Assembly (NCBI GenBank): GCA_914767885.1
Contig: CAJZBQ010000003.1
Coordinates: 62,001 to 126,000, forward strand
DNA length: 64,000 nt
Origin: Blepharisma stoltei
Lineage: Eukaryota; Ciliophora; Heterotrichea; Heterotrichida; Blepharismidae
Direction of reading: 5' to 3'
Part shown: positions 43,152 to 55,100 of the stretch, piece by piece
Layout: every line of letters starts with the position of its first letter
Position numbering within the stretch: the stretch's first letter is position 1
Program-made: the position numbers and the translations under genes
Notes under the pieces: generated by a model
Databases searched by the model: none
The model's input: only the letters and a program-made list of their open reading frames with translations
What the model was told of the DNA's origin: nothing

Positions 43152-44084
43152 TTAATTAATATAAAGATTTATTTTCAAAATACATTCCCTACAAACTTGT
43201 CTACACTCACAAACTTTTTCTTGGACTAATTTATAACTTTTGCACTCCTTACACAAAATATATAAGTTAATCCCATTAATAACGTCATCTGCAAATCTTG
43301 TATGATGTATCGGACAGTTATATAAACATTGCTGAAAAATACAAAAATTACACACGTCTCTACAGCATTTTGCCATTTGGCAAATATTCATATAAAGATC
43401 AGGATTTTCTACTAAATCATTGCATACATGGCAATAGCCAAATTTTGAACCAGATCCTTGTTCCCTTAATGTCCCATGATACACAATGTCATCAAAAGGT
43501 CTATTTTTTTCTAAAGCAGCTTCAAGAAATGTCAAGGCTTCATTTTCTGTATAAAGGCTGAACACAATTTTTTTTAAGGTGGTATTTGGGTTTTTTAAAA
43601 TAAAATTTCCTGCATAAATAATAAACGAGTCTATATGGCATCTTGCTGCATCTATAATTGGAAAGCCAAAAATGCCACATGAAATGCCTGGAATGCCTAT
43701 GCTTGTGAGCTGTAAAACATTTGCAGCTTCAATAGCTCCAAATATAGCACTTACTAGTTGGTCACAATCATTAAAGCTTGATTTTCCAGTCGATGGTCCA
43801 ACAGTATGCAAAATGAAGCTGAAAGGGAGGTTTCCTGCTGAAGTGTTAACTATTTTTCCTGGCTGTAAAAGTCCGTTTCTTCTTATATACTCACGGCATT
43901 CATTTTCTAGCTGAGGGCCAGCAAGATTGCTAATTTGGCCTGCTAGGCCTCCAACATTCTCAAGTTTTTCATTCGCTGCGTTTACAATTGCATCTGTGCG
44001 TAGGTTTAGGACACTCCCTTGCCGGATTTCTAGTTCTATTCCATTTAAAGATGCTTGGAGTAGTAAAATAGGAGCTCTTTCCAT
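43152..44084 (-). CDS. Macro-domain protein with Cys-rich tail (310 aa)
   Basis: ATG 44084 to TAA 43152, no IES. Residues about 10-185 form a macro (ADP-ribose-binding) domain: DAIVNAANEKLENVGGLAG, HTVGPSTGKSSFNDCDQLV and SIGIPGISCGIFGFP cover the ligand loops. Macro domains bind or hydrolyse ADP-ribose and its derivatives. The C-terminal ~95 residues contain about 18 Cys/His in CxxC pairs (CHVCNDL, CCRDVCNFCIF, CPIHH, CKECK, CECRQVCRECIL), a possible zinc-binding module I cannot name. Cytosolic or nuclear; no signal peptide. Confidence 0.85.
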   Translation of the reverse strand: MERAPILLLQASLNGIELEIRQGSVLNLRTDAIVNAANEKLENVGGLAGQISNLAGPQLENECREYIRRNGLLQPGKIVNTSAGNLPFSFILHTVGPSTGKSSFNDCDQLVSAIFGAIEAANVLQLTSIGIPGISCGIFGFPIIDAARCHIDSFIIYAGNFILKNPNTTLKKIVFSLYTENEALTFLEAALEKNRPFDDIVYHGTLREQGSGSKFGYCHVCNDLVENPDLYMNICQMAKCCRDVCNFCIFQQCLYNCPIHHTRFADDVINGINLYILCKECKSYKLVQEKVCECRQVCRECILKINLYIN

Positions 44085-44593
44085 TTAAATTTATAGAAAG
44101 CTTTTGAATAATTCATGATATAGGAAATATGAGATATAAAGTATTTATCATATTTTTCTTGTATGCTATCGTTCTATAATTTCAGGGATCTCATTCGTAT
44201 TCATTACAGAAAACCAATATTTTTATAGCTAAGACGTAAAGAACAACTCTGACAAAATATCTAAAATTTCCAGCAGATTTTATTAATAATAAAATAATCA
44301 AGTATAAACCAAATGTAGTAAAAATTTTACATATTGGGTAAATTAACTAATTATAGGCCGATTTAAACAATAATTTCGTATTATTTTAATATAAAAGATT
44401 TAGTATTAAAGGCTGCAAAAATCATATATTTGCCTACACCTCTAACAGTTGTAGAGTTTATAAAAATTAAAATGGAACTAAGAAAGCCTTAGTCTAATCC
44501 CTTTTATCTTGATTTTCATTTGACCTATGCCAGTCTTAATTGATTGAAATACACATAAATCCTTCATATCTCTTAATCGAGATGCCATATATA
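44085..44593. other. Upstream region of phosphatase copy 1
   Basis: Divergent spacer between the macro-domain and phosphatase genes. The last ~150 bp (GGAACTAAGAAAGCCTTAGT and following) recur at 47409-47560 before copy 2, so the presumed promoter was duplicated with the gene. Confidence 0.6.
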
Positions 44594-46839
44594 ATGATAT
44601 TACTGCTTTTATTGGCTACGCAAATCTTTGCCTATGATATACCAGAGCAGGTCCATGTCGCGGTTGGCGCATATCCAGGCTTAATCCAATTCACATGAAG
44701 CACACGTCAATCAACACCGACCTCAGCAGTTCGTATTTGACTCAATCCTTCCTACTTCAAGTATTATTATGGCATATCTAATATCTTCACCAGTGGAAAT
44801 AATTCTTGGGTCATTCATACCGCAAATGCTACATTATATCCAGGAGCCACTTATATGTACCAGGTAGGCTGCATTTTGACTAATTTCAGCCAGATTTTTA
44901 AATTGACAGTTCCTCCAAGCACTGGGTCGTCCTCTACTTACCTGATCTATGCTGACCTTGATATTGGCTTAAATGGAAATCTATCATGGGCTGAGATAGA
45001 AAATAGATGGCCTCAGCTGAATGTTGATGCAGTTATTCACATGGGAGACATTGCTTATGATCTCAGCTCTGATAATGGGGCTTGGGGAGATACTTTTATG
45101 AACTCAATCCAGCCAGTAGCGAGCTCAGTACCATATATGGTATGTGTCGGAAATCATGAAGATTCTGATTACTATGAAAGCTACTTATTCTCGCTAATTA
45201 AGAAGTTAAGAAAACCATAAAAATACCTATTTTAGGCAAAAAATTAATTGCGTTTAAGAATAAAATAATTGTTCAACATAAAGAATTTTTTAATAGAATT
45301 AATCATTATTATAGCAAAATCTCCTAAATTTTAAACAGCTTTCATTCTTACACTGAAATTTAATAAAGTAAATTCGATCTTTCTTTTCAAAATAATTGGG
45401 GTCTTAATTGATTTTTTTTAAAAAAATTAAAACAATAAAAAATCTTGCTTACTCTTAAAGGGAGAGAGCTAGCGAGGTTTGCTATGCCAAACAATCAATT
45501 TTATTATACCTGGGCTAGCGGGTATGTAAGATTCTTACTCCCCATCTTTAGCGAGCGAGCAAAACCATTGAAAATCCCTTTTTTTGGAAATAAAAACCTC
45601 CAAAATTTTTATAGAAATATTTTATATAACTATTATAATGAAGTCTCTGTTAATCCTGTTGAATTTTAAACAGCTTAAAATTTTTGCAATTGGGATTTTT
45701 TTAAATTCGAAACAAAAAATAACCCATTTTGTAGTGGGCAAAATTTTTTGTTGTCAACGAAGGAGCGAATTAGCAATTGATACAGAAACGATAGTCAATC
45801 AATTTCCAAATATGACTGATATGATAGATTATGTCGAAGACGTTTTAAACAGACCTCAAGCTGATAAAGAAGCTTACCCGTGGTTGATTGTTTATGGACA
45901 TAGACCGTTTTATTGCTCATCACTCGAGAAAAAGGGTGCGTGCGGTCCTGAGGCTCAATTATTGCAAAGTGCTTTAGAAAATTTGTTTTATATAGTCAGG
46001 GAAAGGTTATAACCTTCCCTAAGAACTCAGTAGTCAAGCCAACATTACATGTATAGTGTCATATCCTAACCAACTTTGTATTGATAAGCTAATAGACTCT
46101 AGAGATGATATTGATGGTTTTTTGACATAGTCTAAAGGTCTTCCACATCTATACATATAATGTAGATTTATATGTCAACGGGCATGTTCACAATTATGAG
46201 AGAACAGCCCCAGTTTACCGAGAAAAAGTTATGGGAAGTGGCGGATCTGGAAATATTTATATAGATCCTCTAGCAACGATATATGTGACAACTGGAGGAA
46301 TAGGAGCTGATGGGGATAATGTTGATGTCAATACTAAAATTGTTCCAAGCTGGCTTGTAGCACAAGATGAAAATTTGTCTTACTCCTCCCTTTAAATTAA
46401 AGCAAAATATAGAATTTCAGTTTTCCTTTAAACCGAAAAAAGGCTTTATAGCTAAAAAAATATTTACTACGTAAATTGCTTTAATATTGAATTTAACGTG
46501 GCACAAGAAGATATAATTGACTAGCTTATTTTATTTAAAATTTTAGTATAAATAGAATGTTAATAAAACATAATTAGCACTTTGAATGATAAATTCTATA
46601 GAATAATTTTATAAAAATCTTTTTTCCTATAAACAATATATATTAATTTTTATACCAAAAATAATTAATCCCTTTAGATTGGGACAAATATTTTTGTTCG
46701 AATTTTAAATGGAAAGAGTTATAGCATATTAACAGTTTTCAACGCTACCCACTTAGTTTGGCAGCAGTGGGAGACTGGTAAAGATAGAACTTCAGATGAG
46801 TTTTGGATTATTAAAGGCTTGTCTGCCTTTGCTGAGTAA
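44594..46839 (+). CDS. Purple acid phosphatase, copy 1
   Basis: Segments 44594-45185, 45470-45535, 45771-45988, 46150-46380 and 46720-46839 give 408 residues. Signal peptide MILLLLLATQIFA; fibronectin-like N-terminal domain (VHVAVGAYPGLIQFTW, Trp by TGA); metallophosphatase core with the purple acid phosphatase metal-ligand blocks: YADLDIG, GDIAYD, VGNHE, VYGHRPFY and NGHVHNYER. Start chosen by comparison with copy 2, where the upstream ATG is followed by a stop. Probably a secreted or vacuolar phosphomonoesterase using a two-metal centre. Four IESs; only the second has a counterpart in copy 2. Confidence 0.85.
45186..45469. other. IES, 284 bp
   Basis: Joining TA 45186-45187 with TA 45470-45471 gives YESYLARFAMPN, as in copy 2 (NYVNYLARFAMPN), which is uninterrupted here. 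Confidence 0.9.
45536..45770. mobile_element. MITE IES, site shared with copy 2 (235 bp)
   Basis: TTA flank at left (45535-45537) and ATTA at right; left end CTCCCCATCTTTAGCGAGCG. Removal gives GYVRFLAIDTETIV. Copy 2 has a shorter element (122 bp) at exactly the same position. Confidence 0.9.
45989..46149. other. IES, 161 bp
   Basis: Joining TA 45989-45990 with TA 46150-46151 gives LFYTYNVDLYVNGHVH, identical to uninterrupted copy 2. Internal hairpin AGGGAAAGGTTATAACCTTCCCT near the left end (46000-46021). Confidence 0.9.
46381..46719. mobile_element. MITE-like IES, third family (339 bp)
   Basis: TTA flanks (46380-46382, 46719-46721); ends CTCCTCCCTTTAAATTAAAG and AATTTTAAATGGAAAGAG are inverted-like. 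Removal gives NLSYSILTVFNATH against NLSYSVFTAFNATH of copy 2. A related element is at 47727-48001. Confidence 0.85.
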
Positions 46840-47560
46840 TAAATTCTAAGTAATCAGGAAGTTATATTTAAAATCTAAACCTTATTTATTGATTAGCATT
46901 TATCTAATTAAGAGACTTTTAATAACAAACATTTTATGTTTTTGTTTTTCCTTACTCCCTCCTCTGTGAGCGAAAAACAAAACTTGTTCGCTCACAGAGA
47001 AGGGCTTATTTTTTTTAATAAAAAAAAATGATATATAAATTTTATGGAATTTGAAAACAAATTTTTATTTAATTTAAAAAATTTATGTTTTAAAATGCAA
47101 TTTTTTAAAATTAAGCAGAATTAGCTATATATTTCATCACTTATATATCAATTTTTTTTTCATAAAAGATTTTTTGTTCGATCATGGAGGATGGGTTTTT
47201 GGGCATAAATAGGGATTTTTCAATCGGTTTGTTCGCTCATAGATGGATGGGAGTTAGTTTCTTTTATAATCATTCAAATAAGATAGTTTTAAATTATTAG
47301 TCATAATCCTGATTTCAATAATTGAACCGCCTAATTTTATTATACTTTCTATATCATAAAACCTGTCAGCTTGTTTCTTAATTATCTTTTTGCTTATAAT
47401 TTCATAGCATTTATAAAAATTAAAATGGAACTAAGAAAGCCTTAGTCTAATCCCTTTTCGCTCGATTTTTCATTTTGACCCATGCCAGTCTTAATTGATT
47501 GAAAATACACATAAATCCTTCATATCTCTTAATCGAGATGCCATATGACATACATATATA
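46840..47560. other. Spacer between phosphatase copies
   Basis: Contains one intact TWA-type MITE (46955-47253) and the duplicated upstream region (47409-47560). No coding sequence. Confidence 0.6.
46955..47253. mobile_element. TWA-type MITE, intergenic copy (299 bp)
   Basis: TTA at 46952-46954 and 47254-47256; ends CTCCCTCCTCTGTGAGCG and GTTCGCTCATAGATGGATGGGAG; subterminal copy near 47180. Confidence 0.8.
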
Positions 47561-49725
47561 ATGATATTACTGCTTTTATTGATTGCGCGAATCTTCGCCA
47601 ACGATATCCCTGAACAGGTCCATGTCGCGGTTGGCGCATATCCAGGCTTAATCCAATTCACATGGAGCACGCGTCTATCAACACCTACCTCAGCAGTTCG
47701 TATTGGGCTCAATCCTTCCTATCTGACTCCTCCATTAAATAGAAAATATCGGTAAAATTTTCATTTGTTAGTAATTTAACCCCATTTAAATTCGACTAAC
47801 TTCTATATCTCACTTTAATGGAAGAAGTGCTATTTAGACAGTTGGAAGCCTATATTAATAATTTATCAAAATTTATCAATGAATTCTTCATAAAAATAAA
47901 TTAAAAATAAAAAATCATATTCAGCTTATTTTTCTCTTATTATTTTAAAACATTAACACCTTAATTAGAGCAGTTTTTTTATTCCAATTTAAAGCAGGGA
48001 GTAAAGTATTATTACGGCACATCCAATACCTTCACCAATGGTACCAATTCTTGGGTCATCCATACCGCAAATGCTACATTATATCCAGGAGCCACTTATA
48101 TGTACCAGGTAGGCTGCATTTTGACTAATTTCAGCCAGGTTTTTAAACTGACAGTCCCTCCAAGCACTGGGTCGTCCTCTACTTACCTGATCTATGCTGA
48201 TCTTGATATTGGCTTAGATGGTAATTTATCGTGGACTGAGATAGGAAATAGGTGGCCTTAACTTAACTTAATTAAAATTATAAGAGAAGTTCCGGCTGAC
48301 CCGCGGGCCATATTCATACTCATAATGCTAGATCCCTTGTTTGTTAGCCCCTTTGGGCTTCAAAGTGTTTCCTCATGGACTAGGGCTTGCACTCACCACC
48401 GATCAGTCAGAGACACTGGGTTATCATGCTGTGTAGGTTAGCAGTGTTCAGTTTCCAAAAATTAGAAAAATCGAAATTTTTGTTCATCTGATGCTAAAAC
48501 GGAAACTCGGGTCACAGAACACAAAGCTGGAATCGTGCAGGAAACGTTCCTAATTGACCAGAGGGAATCTCACTGGTGCTGCTGGGACTTCTCTTTTCAA
48601 ATTTAAGTGCCATCTCGCCTTGGCTTATATGCGAGCTATGGTAGGCCAGATCCCAACCAAACCATGTAAAGTCTGGCTGGATATACATCACAGGACGCCC
48701 CTTCCAAAAGGTTCCCGAGTAGCTCGGCTACACTTGCTAAGAGTGTTGGTTGGTTCGCCAGTACATTTTATTTGCACAGGAAATAGATGGCCTCAGCTGA
48801 ATATTGATGCAGTTATTCATATGGGAGATATTGCTTATGACCTCAGCACTGACTATGGGACTTGGGGAGATGCCTTTATGAACTCAATCCAGCCAGTAGC
48901 AAGTTCAGTACCATATATGGTATGTGTTGGGAACCATGAAGGCGACGATAATTACGTAAACTATTTGGCGAGGTTTGCGATGCCAAATAATCAGTTTTAT
49001 TATACCTGGGCCAGTGGATATGTAAGATTCTTACTCCCCGTCCATAAGCGAACAAAAAAATTTTTATAAGTATTTTTGTTCGCTAATGGAGGGGAGATTT
49101 TCCAAAAAATAGGGATTTTCCAATGGTTTTCTTCGCTCACAAAGGTTTTGAGTTAGCAATTGATACAGAAACTATAGTTCAGCAAGCTTCAGATTTGACT
49201 GAGATGATAGGATATATACAAAATGTCCTAAATAGAACTCAAGCTGATAAAGAAGCTTATCCTTGGCTGGTTGTTTATGGACATAGACCTTTTTATTGTT
49301 TATCAACCCAGAAAAAGAAGTCATGCGGATCTGAGTCTCGGCTATTACAAAGTACTTTAGAAAGTTTGTTTTATACATATAATGTAGATTTATACGTCAA
49401 TGGGCATGTTCACAATTATGAGAGAACAACTCCAGTTTATCAAGAAAAAGTTATGGGAAGTGGCGGATCTGGAAATGTTTATATAGATCCTCTAGCAACA
49501 ATATATGTGACAACTGGAGGAATAGGAGCTGATGGGAATAATTATGATATCGATACCCAAGGTGTTCCAAGCTGGCTTGCAGCACAAGATGGAAATTTGT
49601 CTTACAGCGTTTTCACAGCTTTTAACGCTACCCACTTATTTTGGCAGCAATGGGAGACTGGGAAAAATAAAACTTCAGATGAGTTTTGGATTATTAAAGG
49701 CTCATCTGCTTTTGCTGAACAATAG
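47561..49725 (+). CDS. Purple acid phosphatase, copy 2
   Basis: Segments 47561-47723, 48002-48248, 48784-49031 and 49154-49725 give 409 residues ending at TAG. Same architecture and metal-ligand motifs as copy 1 (GDIAYD, VGNHEGDD, VVYGHRPFY, NGHVHNYERTTP), so presumably active. Signal peptide MILLLLLIARIFA. It lies 722 bp downstream of copy 1 in the same orientation, a tandem duplication. Its IES set differs from copy 1 except at one site. Confidence 0.85.
47724..48001. mobile_element. MITE-like IES with TGA/TAA flanks (278 bp)
   Basis: Left flank TGA (47724-47726), right flank TAA (48002-48004); ends CTCCTCCATTAAAT and CAATTTAAAGCAGGGAG relate it to the copy 1 element at 46381. Removal gives PSYLKYYYGTSN against PSYFKYYYGISN of copy 1. 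The left flank lacks TA as written. Confidence 0.8.
48249..48783. mobile_element. SINE-like retroposon IES (535 bp)
   Basis: 15-bp TSD GGAAATAGGTGGCCT (48244-48258) and GGAAATAGATGGCCT (48779-48793), 14/15. Copy 1 is uninterrupted here (GAAAATAGATGGCCT). Cutting at the TAs in the duplications gives EIGNRWPQLNIDA. Confidence 0.95.
49032..49153. mobile_element. MITE IES, site shared with copy 1 (122 bp)
   Basis: TTA at 49031-49033 and 49153-49155; left end CTCCCCGTCCATAAGCGAAC, right end CGCTCACAAAGGTTTTGAG. Removal gives GYVRFLAIDTETIV. Confidence 0.9.
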
Positions 49726-49811
49726 ATTTTAAGTAATTATCAATTAATTTTTTAATTTTTATGTATTATTTAATTTTTATTAGTTTAAGAGACTTTTAGA
49801 TACCAAAAATT

Positions 49812-50390
49812 TTATTTCCTAGCTTTTTTCCCTAGTTTCTTTTTGTTAGAAGCGTGCGAATGATTCATTATTTCAAGCTCATCATTCAAATATGATAACT
49901 GTAAAGCATTAGCCATAAGCCCGGTTTTCAATAATTGGACTTCTTGTGATTTTAGCATCCTTTCTGTCTCATTCAGCCTGTCAACTTCACTTCTCCTTGA
50001 TCTTTTTGATGATAATTTCATAGAATCTCCAAACTGAAGGCTATCAATTGGTTCTGATCTTATTGTGTGGGATTTTCATAAATCGTTGAGCTGGCCTAAA
50101 GGACTTTCAGTATTTTCTCTTTTTTCTGCTGTTTTATGTGAATATTTAAGCCTCTCTTTTAGCTCTAAAATCGTAGCTTCTAGAGCTTCTATTGTTTTTA
50201 TCAAATTTCTATTTTGATCTTCAAGCTCATTTCTTTGCCTTTCTCATTGTAGCATAATAAATTCCTTTTCGTTTTTATGAGTGATTTCTTGGGAATCTAG
50301 CATATTTTGTAAGACATCGATTTCTTTCTTTAAAACAGAATTTTCTTCTTCATATAATTTTACAATTTCTCTTAGCTCAGCTTCTGTCAT
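49812..50390 (-). CDS. Coiled-coil protein (192 aa)
   Basis: ATG 50390 to TAG 49812. Two TGA codons are read as Trp (LQWERQRNEL, NDLWKSHT); without this only a 69-aa fragment would be seen. Residues 1-115 are a continuous coiled coil (EEENSVLKKEIDVLQNMLD, EDQNRNLIKTIEALEATIL), followed by a linker, a second helical stretch and a very basic tail (SNKKKLGKKARK). No domain recognised. It starts 28 nt downstream of the stop of the LRR gene on the same strand. Confidence 0.65.
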
Positions 50391-50418
50391 AATAAAATTT
50401 TTTATTAATTTATAAACT

Positions 50419-51358
50419 TTATACAGAATATCTACAGTCCTTACTCACAAATTCTACCATTAAGTCCTTGAACTTCCCTGTGATCATAAAAAAATATTTA
50501 AAAGACAAATTTGTATTTTTCAAGCCAAGAAATTTTAGCTTGGGTAATGAGCCTATAGTGTTTACTAATAAAGCTCCGGCTTTCGGAGTAAAAAAATTGT
50601 TATTCAAGCTTAAATGGCGGAGGGTCTGAGATTTTTTGATAGTATTCAAAATCTCAATGATCCCGAGTTCACAAATATCATTATTGTCTAAAATCAATAC
50701 TTCAAGATATTTTAAATTTATAATCCCTCGTGACAAATTGATTGCCCCAATATCGCCAAGATTGGTTGAGCTCATATCAATATACTTTATATTGATTGTG
50801 TGCTGTAGTAGCCTTTCCATTTGGTTCCCTCCCTCTGATTCCAAGTTATTGTGACTGATCGAAATTTTTTCTAGCTGAGTTAGCATCTCAAGTTTGCTAT
50901 GTAACCTGTACAAATCTTTTGATGTCAAACCAACGTTGCTTAAATTAATTTCCTTTAGATTACGAAAATACTCCAAAACAGCTAATAGCTGATATATGTG
51001 ATTTACATCTAAAGGAATGTAACTTAAATCCATTTCAGTCACTTTTAGGGGAAATAAAAAAATAAATAAAAAATTTTTAGAAAAACAATTTTTTTTTTAA
51101 TATAACTTTTAGCTCTTCACAAGCAAAAATAGCTTCAAATAGATTTTTTAATTTGTTTGGCATGTGATGGCGTGAATTTGCGTAAAAATCAAGAAGGAGT
51201 TTCCTATTTGGTCCTGGGTTATTGGGAGGTGCGGAAAGATCAAATTCTGATATGTACTTTTCGTTGGTCGGTATTACGAGCGTAGTTATCATTGAGGACT
51301 TGCCTGATTTAGAGTAGCTACTTGAATCCTTTTTGCTTTTGCCAGTGCACGCTCCCAT
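50419..51358 (-). CDS. Leucine-rich-repeat protein, probably N-myristoylated (291 aa)
   Basis: Segments 51358-51110 and 51045-50419 join in frame. The start at 51358 gives MGACTGKSKKD, a good N-myristoylation/palmitoylation signal, and was preferred over an in-frame ATG 12 codons upstream (51394). Residues about 85-280 hold ribonuclease-inhibitor-like LRRs: LKEINLSNVGLTSKDL, LEKISISHNNLESEGG, IKYIDMSSTNLGDIGA, LEVLILDNNDICELGI, LRHLSLNNNFFTPKAG, LKFLGLKNTNLS. Expected to be a membrane-attached protein-interaction scaffold. Confidence 0.8.
51046..51109. other. IES, 64 bp, in the LRR gene
   Basis: On the coding strand CTAAAAGT occurs on both sides; joining at the TA in it gives CEELKVTEMDLSY and links two ORFs in phase. 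Among the shortest IESs here. Confidence 0.85.
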
Positions 51359-51394
51359 ACTTTGGGTTTTATTTAATGTTATGCTATGCACCAA

Positions 51395-52131
51395 GAATGG
51401 ATTTTAAAATTAATATTTAATTTTATTTAATTAGATTTTGCAATCATTGTGCTGGCTCATTACTAAAATGTAGCAACTAAATCTTGATATTCTTATTAAT
51501 GAATTATAAAGTTATCAGTAATCAAATTATTTGAAAACCCAGCATCTCTGATATGTCAATATGGAGATCATTTTTTTTATAATTCAAAATCATGCAGAAA
51601 GGTAAAAATTTCTAAGAAAAGTATTCTAATCATTTCTAAAGACTTCGAGAGTTTTTGACTTTTGCAATTTTAGAAACAGCCACTTTGCACTTTTTTTTCT
51701 TTTTTATTTAATAATTCTATTGTCATTTTATTCAGATTTAACGAAAGTAGAGGTATTACGAAAATAGCATTAAAGTTGCCATTTGTAGTATTTTTTGGTA
51801 ATAAAGTTTGAAATTTGCTTGATACAGCTGAAACCTCATCTAAAAATGGGTTATTAGAAATATACTGTTTTTAAACGGCTTAAATGCTTAATAAATTATA
51901 TTTTATCAATTTAAAGACAAAAATATCTAGACTACCTTACAAGCTTTTCCAGATCATTATTACATACAAATTGCTTAATTTTCTCTCGTATTTCAGATGC
52001 ATATGGATTTGTTTATTTTTACTATAACTACCTCTAAATTTCAAATACTTTTAACCAAATGGGTCAATAATTGTTAAATAGGACACATATATTAATTATT
52101 AAATCTGGATTTATATGTCGAGACAATTATA
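51395..52131. other. Divergent intergenic region
   Basis: 737 bp between the LRR gene (minus) and the TBC gene (+). AT-rich, no ORF, no element end recognised. It should contain both promoters. Confidence 0.5.
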
Positions 52132-55100
52132 ATGGCAAAATCTAACGTTTTCAAGACCTGAAATGATTTTATTAGACATCAAGGGAGCTATGAGGGGAAA
52201 ATGAATTTTTTGCGCTCATCAAATTTAGATGCAATTAACCCTCAGACACAAAGACCATTGTAAAAAATAATTAGAGCTTGGTTAGGAATAATTGATCCTA
52301 ATTTTTCGACTGAAACTATGGAATACTATAGATCAGTGAAGCTTACTAAACAAGTCATCCTCGTTAATTCAATAGCACAAAGAATTAAGCAAGATGCCTT
52401 GAAATCTTTCAGTGGATCATTAAGTTCCCTTAATTCAGGAGAGAGAATACAGAAAATAGTGACTTTGCTAACTCCCCATCAGTGAACAAAAATATTTTAT
52501 TCGCTCATATAAGGGGTTAATTTTTTTTAATTTAATTTGAAAATTTATGCATTAAATGCAAGCTGCTTAGAATTAAACAGAATTAGCTAGAAGTTGCATT
52601 ACAATAATTATCATTTATATTTAAAAATTATTTTTGCTCACAGGGGGTGGGCTTTTGTGCAAAAATAGGGATTTTTCTAATGGTTTTGTTCGCTCACAAA
52701 GGGGATTAAGCATTTTTGCTAGTAAAAGAAATGATATTGGGTATTGTTTTGGTATGAACTTCATAGCAGCAGTCCTTGTTTCAGTATTTTCTAGTGAAAG
52801 TGATGCTTTTATTATGTTTTGCTATATCATTGAAAAAGTGTTCCCAGAAAATTTTTTCAGCTTAGAAAACCGGCAAATTGTCTTGCACTCTGAACTCCGA
52901 GCCTTTGCTATTATGGCAGAAAGACTAAGACCAAGACTAGTCAATTCTTTAAGAGCTATTTTTAAACCTTTAAATACAAGTTTAAGAGAATCAGATTACT
53001 CCCCATTCGTAGTTACAATTAAAAGAGTTGGAGATTTTTGGTTTCACACATTATTTGCTACAAGTATTTTGCCTGGGGATTTATTATACTTTATTTTATT
53101 ATATTGTGCTAGAAAATTTTATAAATCATAGAGCAATGCAAATATCAATATAACAGAGCATAAGAGTATGAGACAATGTGCTTATCCACGGTTTCGAATT
53201 TGTACATAAATTTGGCTTGACAATTTTAAGCAAAAATGAAAGATTTTTCAAAAATAACATAAAGCAAGAAGCAAAAGTACTGAATATGGGGACTACTGTG
53301 GACTCTTTAATTTCTTCAGGAAATGCAGCAAGAAATAGACTTCTTAGAAAAGTCGAAAAAATCCCAGTAGAAAAAATGATTAAAAAAGCTATCTATAAAC
53401 CTACGTACAGAGCTGTCAAACGAAGTGAAATTTTACCAAAAGCAGAAGAGCTTGAAAAAAATCACTTTACTCCCCCCCTTCCGTGAGTGAAAAAAAAAAA
53501 TTTTGTTCGGGTAATTTGTTTTTTTTAAACAAATTTATATATATATTTTATAAAAAATATTTTTTTCGAAATTTAAAAAATCCTAATTTGCAAAAATCGG
53601 AAAGCAAATATTAATTTAATTTATAAAATTTATGTTTTAAAAAGCAATTTGTTTAAAATTAAACAGAATTAGCTCTAGATTTCATTATACTAATTATCAT
53701 TTATATATCAAAATTTTTTTCCATAAAAATTTTTCTATTAAAAAAAATTTTTGTTCACTCACGAGGGTGGGCTTTTTGGGCAAAAAATGGCAATTTTTTC
53801 TAATGGTTTTGTTCACTCACGAGGGGGGGGGGGAGTTAGAGCCACTCATAAGACTTAGGCAATCCAAAGAGTTTTTACGATCCAAAGGAAACTCTTTCAC
53901 CTACAAAGACGCCAAAGAAATTTTCAATTTATTACAATCTTTAGAAAATGGTGGAAAAATTTCCCGTAGCTTGTTTCTCACAATGGTCACAAAAAATTTA
54001 AATTGGGCTCCACAGACAGCTCTTCACGTTTTTAACTCATTTGACCACAATGGAAACGACTCAGTGGACGTTTTGACTTTGAAATCTGGGCTATCTTTAT
54101 TAATCCAAAGACTAGAATTAAAAAATATGGAAATAAGGCAGGAATTATATAGGGAACTAGGAAAGGAGATAGAATTTGGCCCAATAAATGGGTGATAACC
54201 GCTGATAATAAATAATTAATCCAAGGAGAGCTTACAGAAAAGCTGAAACTTTGTTTTGAGTCTTTTGACAGAGACAATTCAGGCAGTTTAGAGCCTGAAG
54301 AAGTAGTTGATTTGGTATGCTTTGTAGAAAATGCGCTGGATGGCAGATCAAGCTTTTTTAGAAACCAATCAGGCTCGCTATTTGCCAATATGGACAGAAA
54401 TTCCAATGGAAGGATTTCCCTTGACGAATTTATTAAAGCTGTCACAACTGACCCTTCGTGTGAGCCTATATTGGAATTTATTAACGCAGTCGAGTCAGAA
54501 GAATTCATAAACATCCCTGAAATGAGGATGGCCAGGATTAACCTTGAAGGCACCTTTAGTGACGTCCATACCCCTGATAAGCCTTCAGCTGACGCATCTC
54601 CGATGTCAGATGTATCTTATGATGGTCCTGATTTTGCTGAGCTCGAGTCAAGACTTGGAACTTTACTACAAAATGACATAAAAGAACTAGAAAATGAATA
54701 TGAAGAAGCCCCAGAAATCACTGGCGAAAAAGTTGTAGAAATAGACGCAGTAGAAACTGAAGGGAATGGGGTAAGGATTCATAATGAATATGATGGAGAA
54801 AACGTAAAATTTGTATTTCACGTAGGAGATATCTGTCGTTAGTCATTTATTCGAATAAATTTTTGCCAAATATACCTACTAAAATAATATGAAAATTGTC
54901 CCAGAGGAAAAATTATAGCCGAGATATCGTTGAAGAAGATAAGAAAAATGAAAGCGAGGATAATACAGAAATACACATAGAAGCCTTTGGGTCGTTTAAA
55001 CCGAAAGAAGAGGAAGAAGAGCCAGCTAAAAATGTAACAGTAGAGGAGATTGAAAGCCCTGGAGACTTGTATGTGACGGAAATTAAACAAAAACATAGCC

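Noticed and set aside
48554-48780. N-terminal extension of the phosphatase ORF within 48554-48780
   Set aside because: This part is SINE body between target-site duplications; the paralogue shows the uninterrupted sequence.
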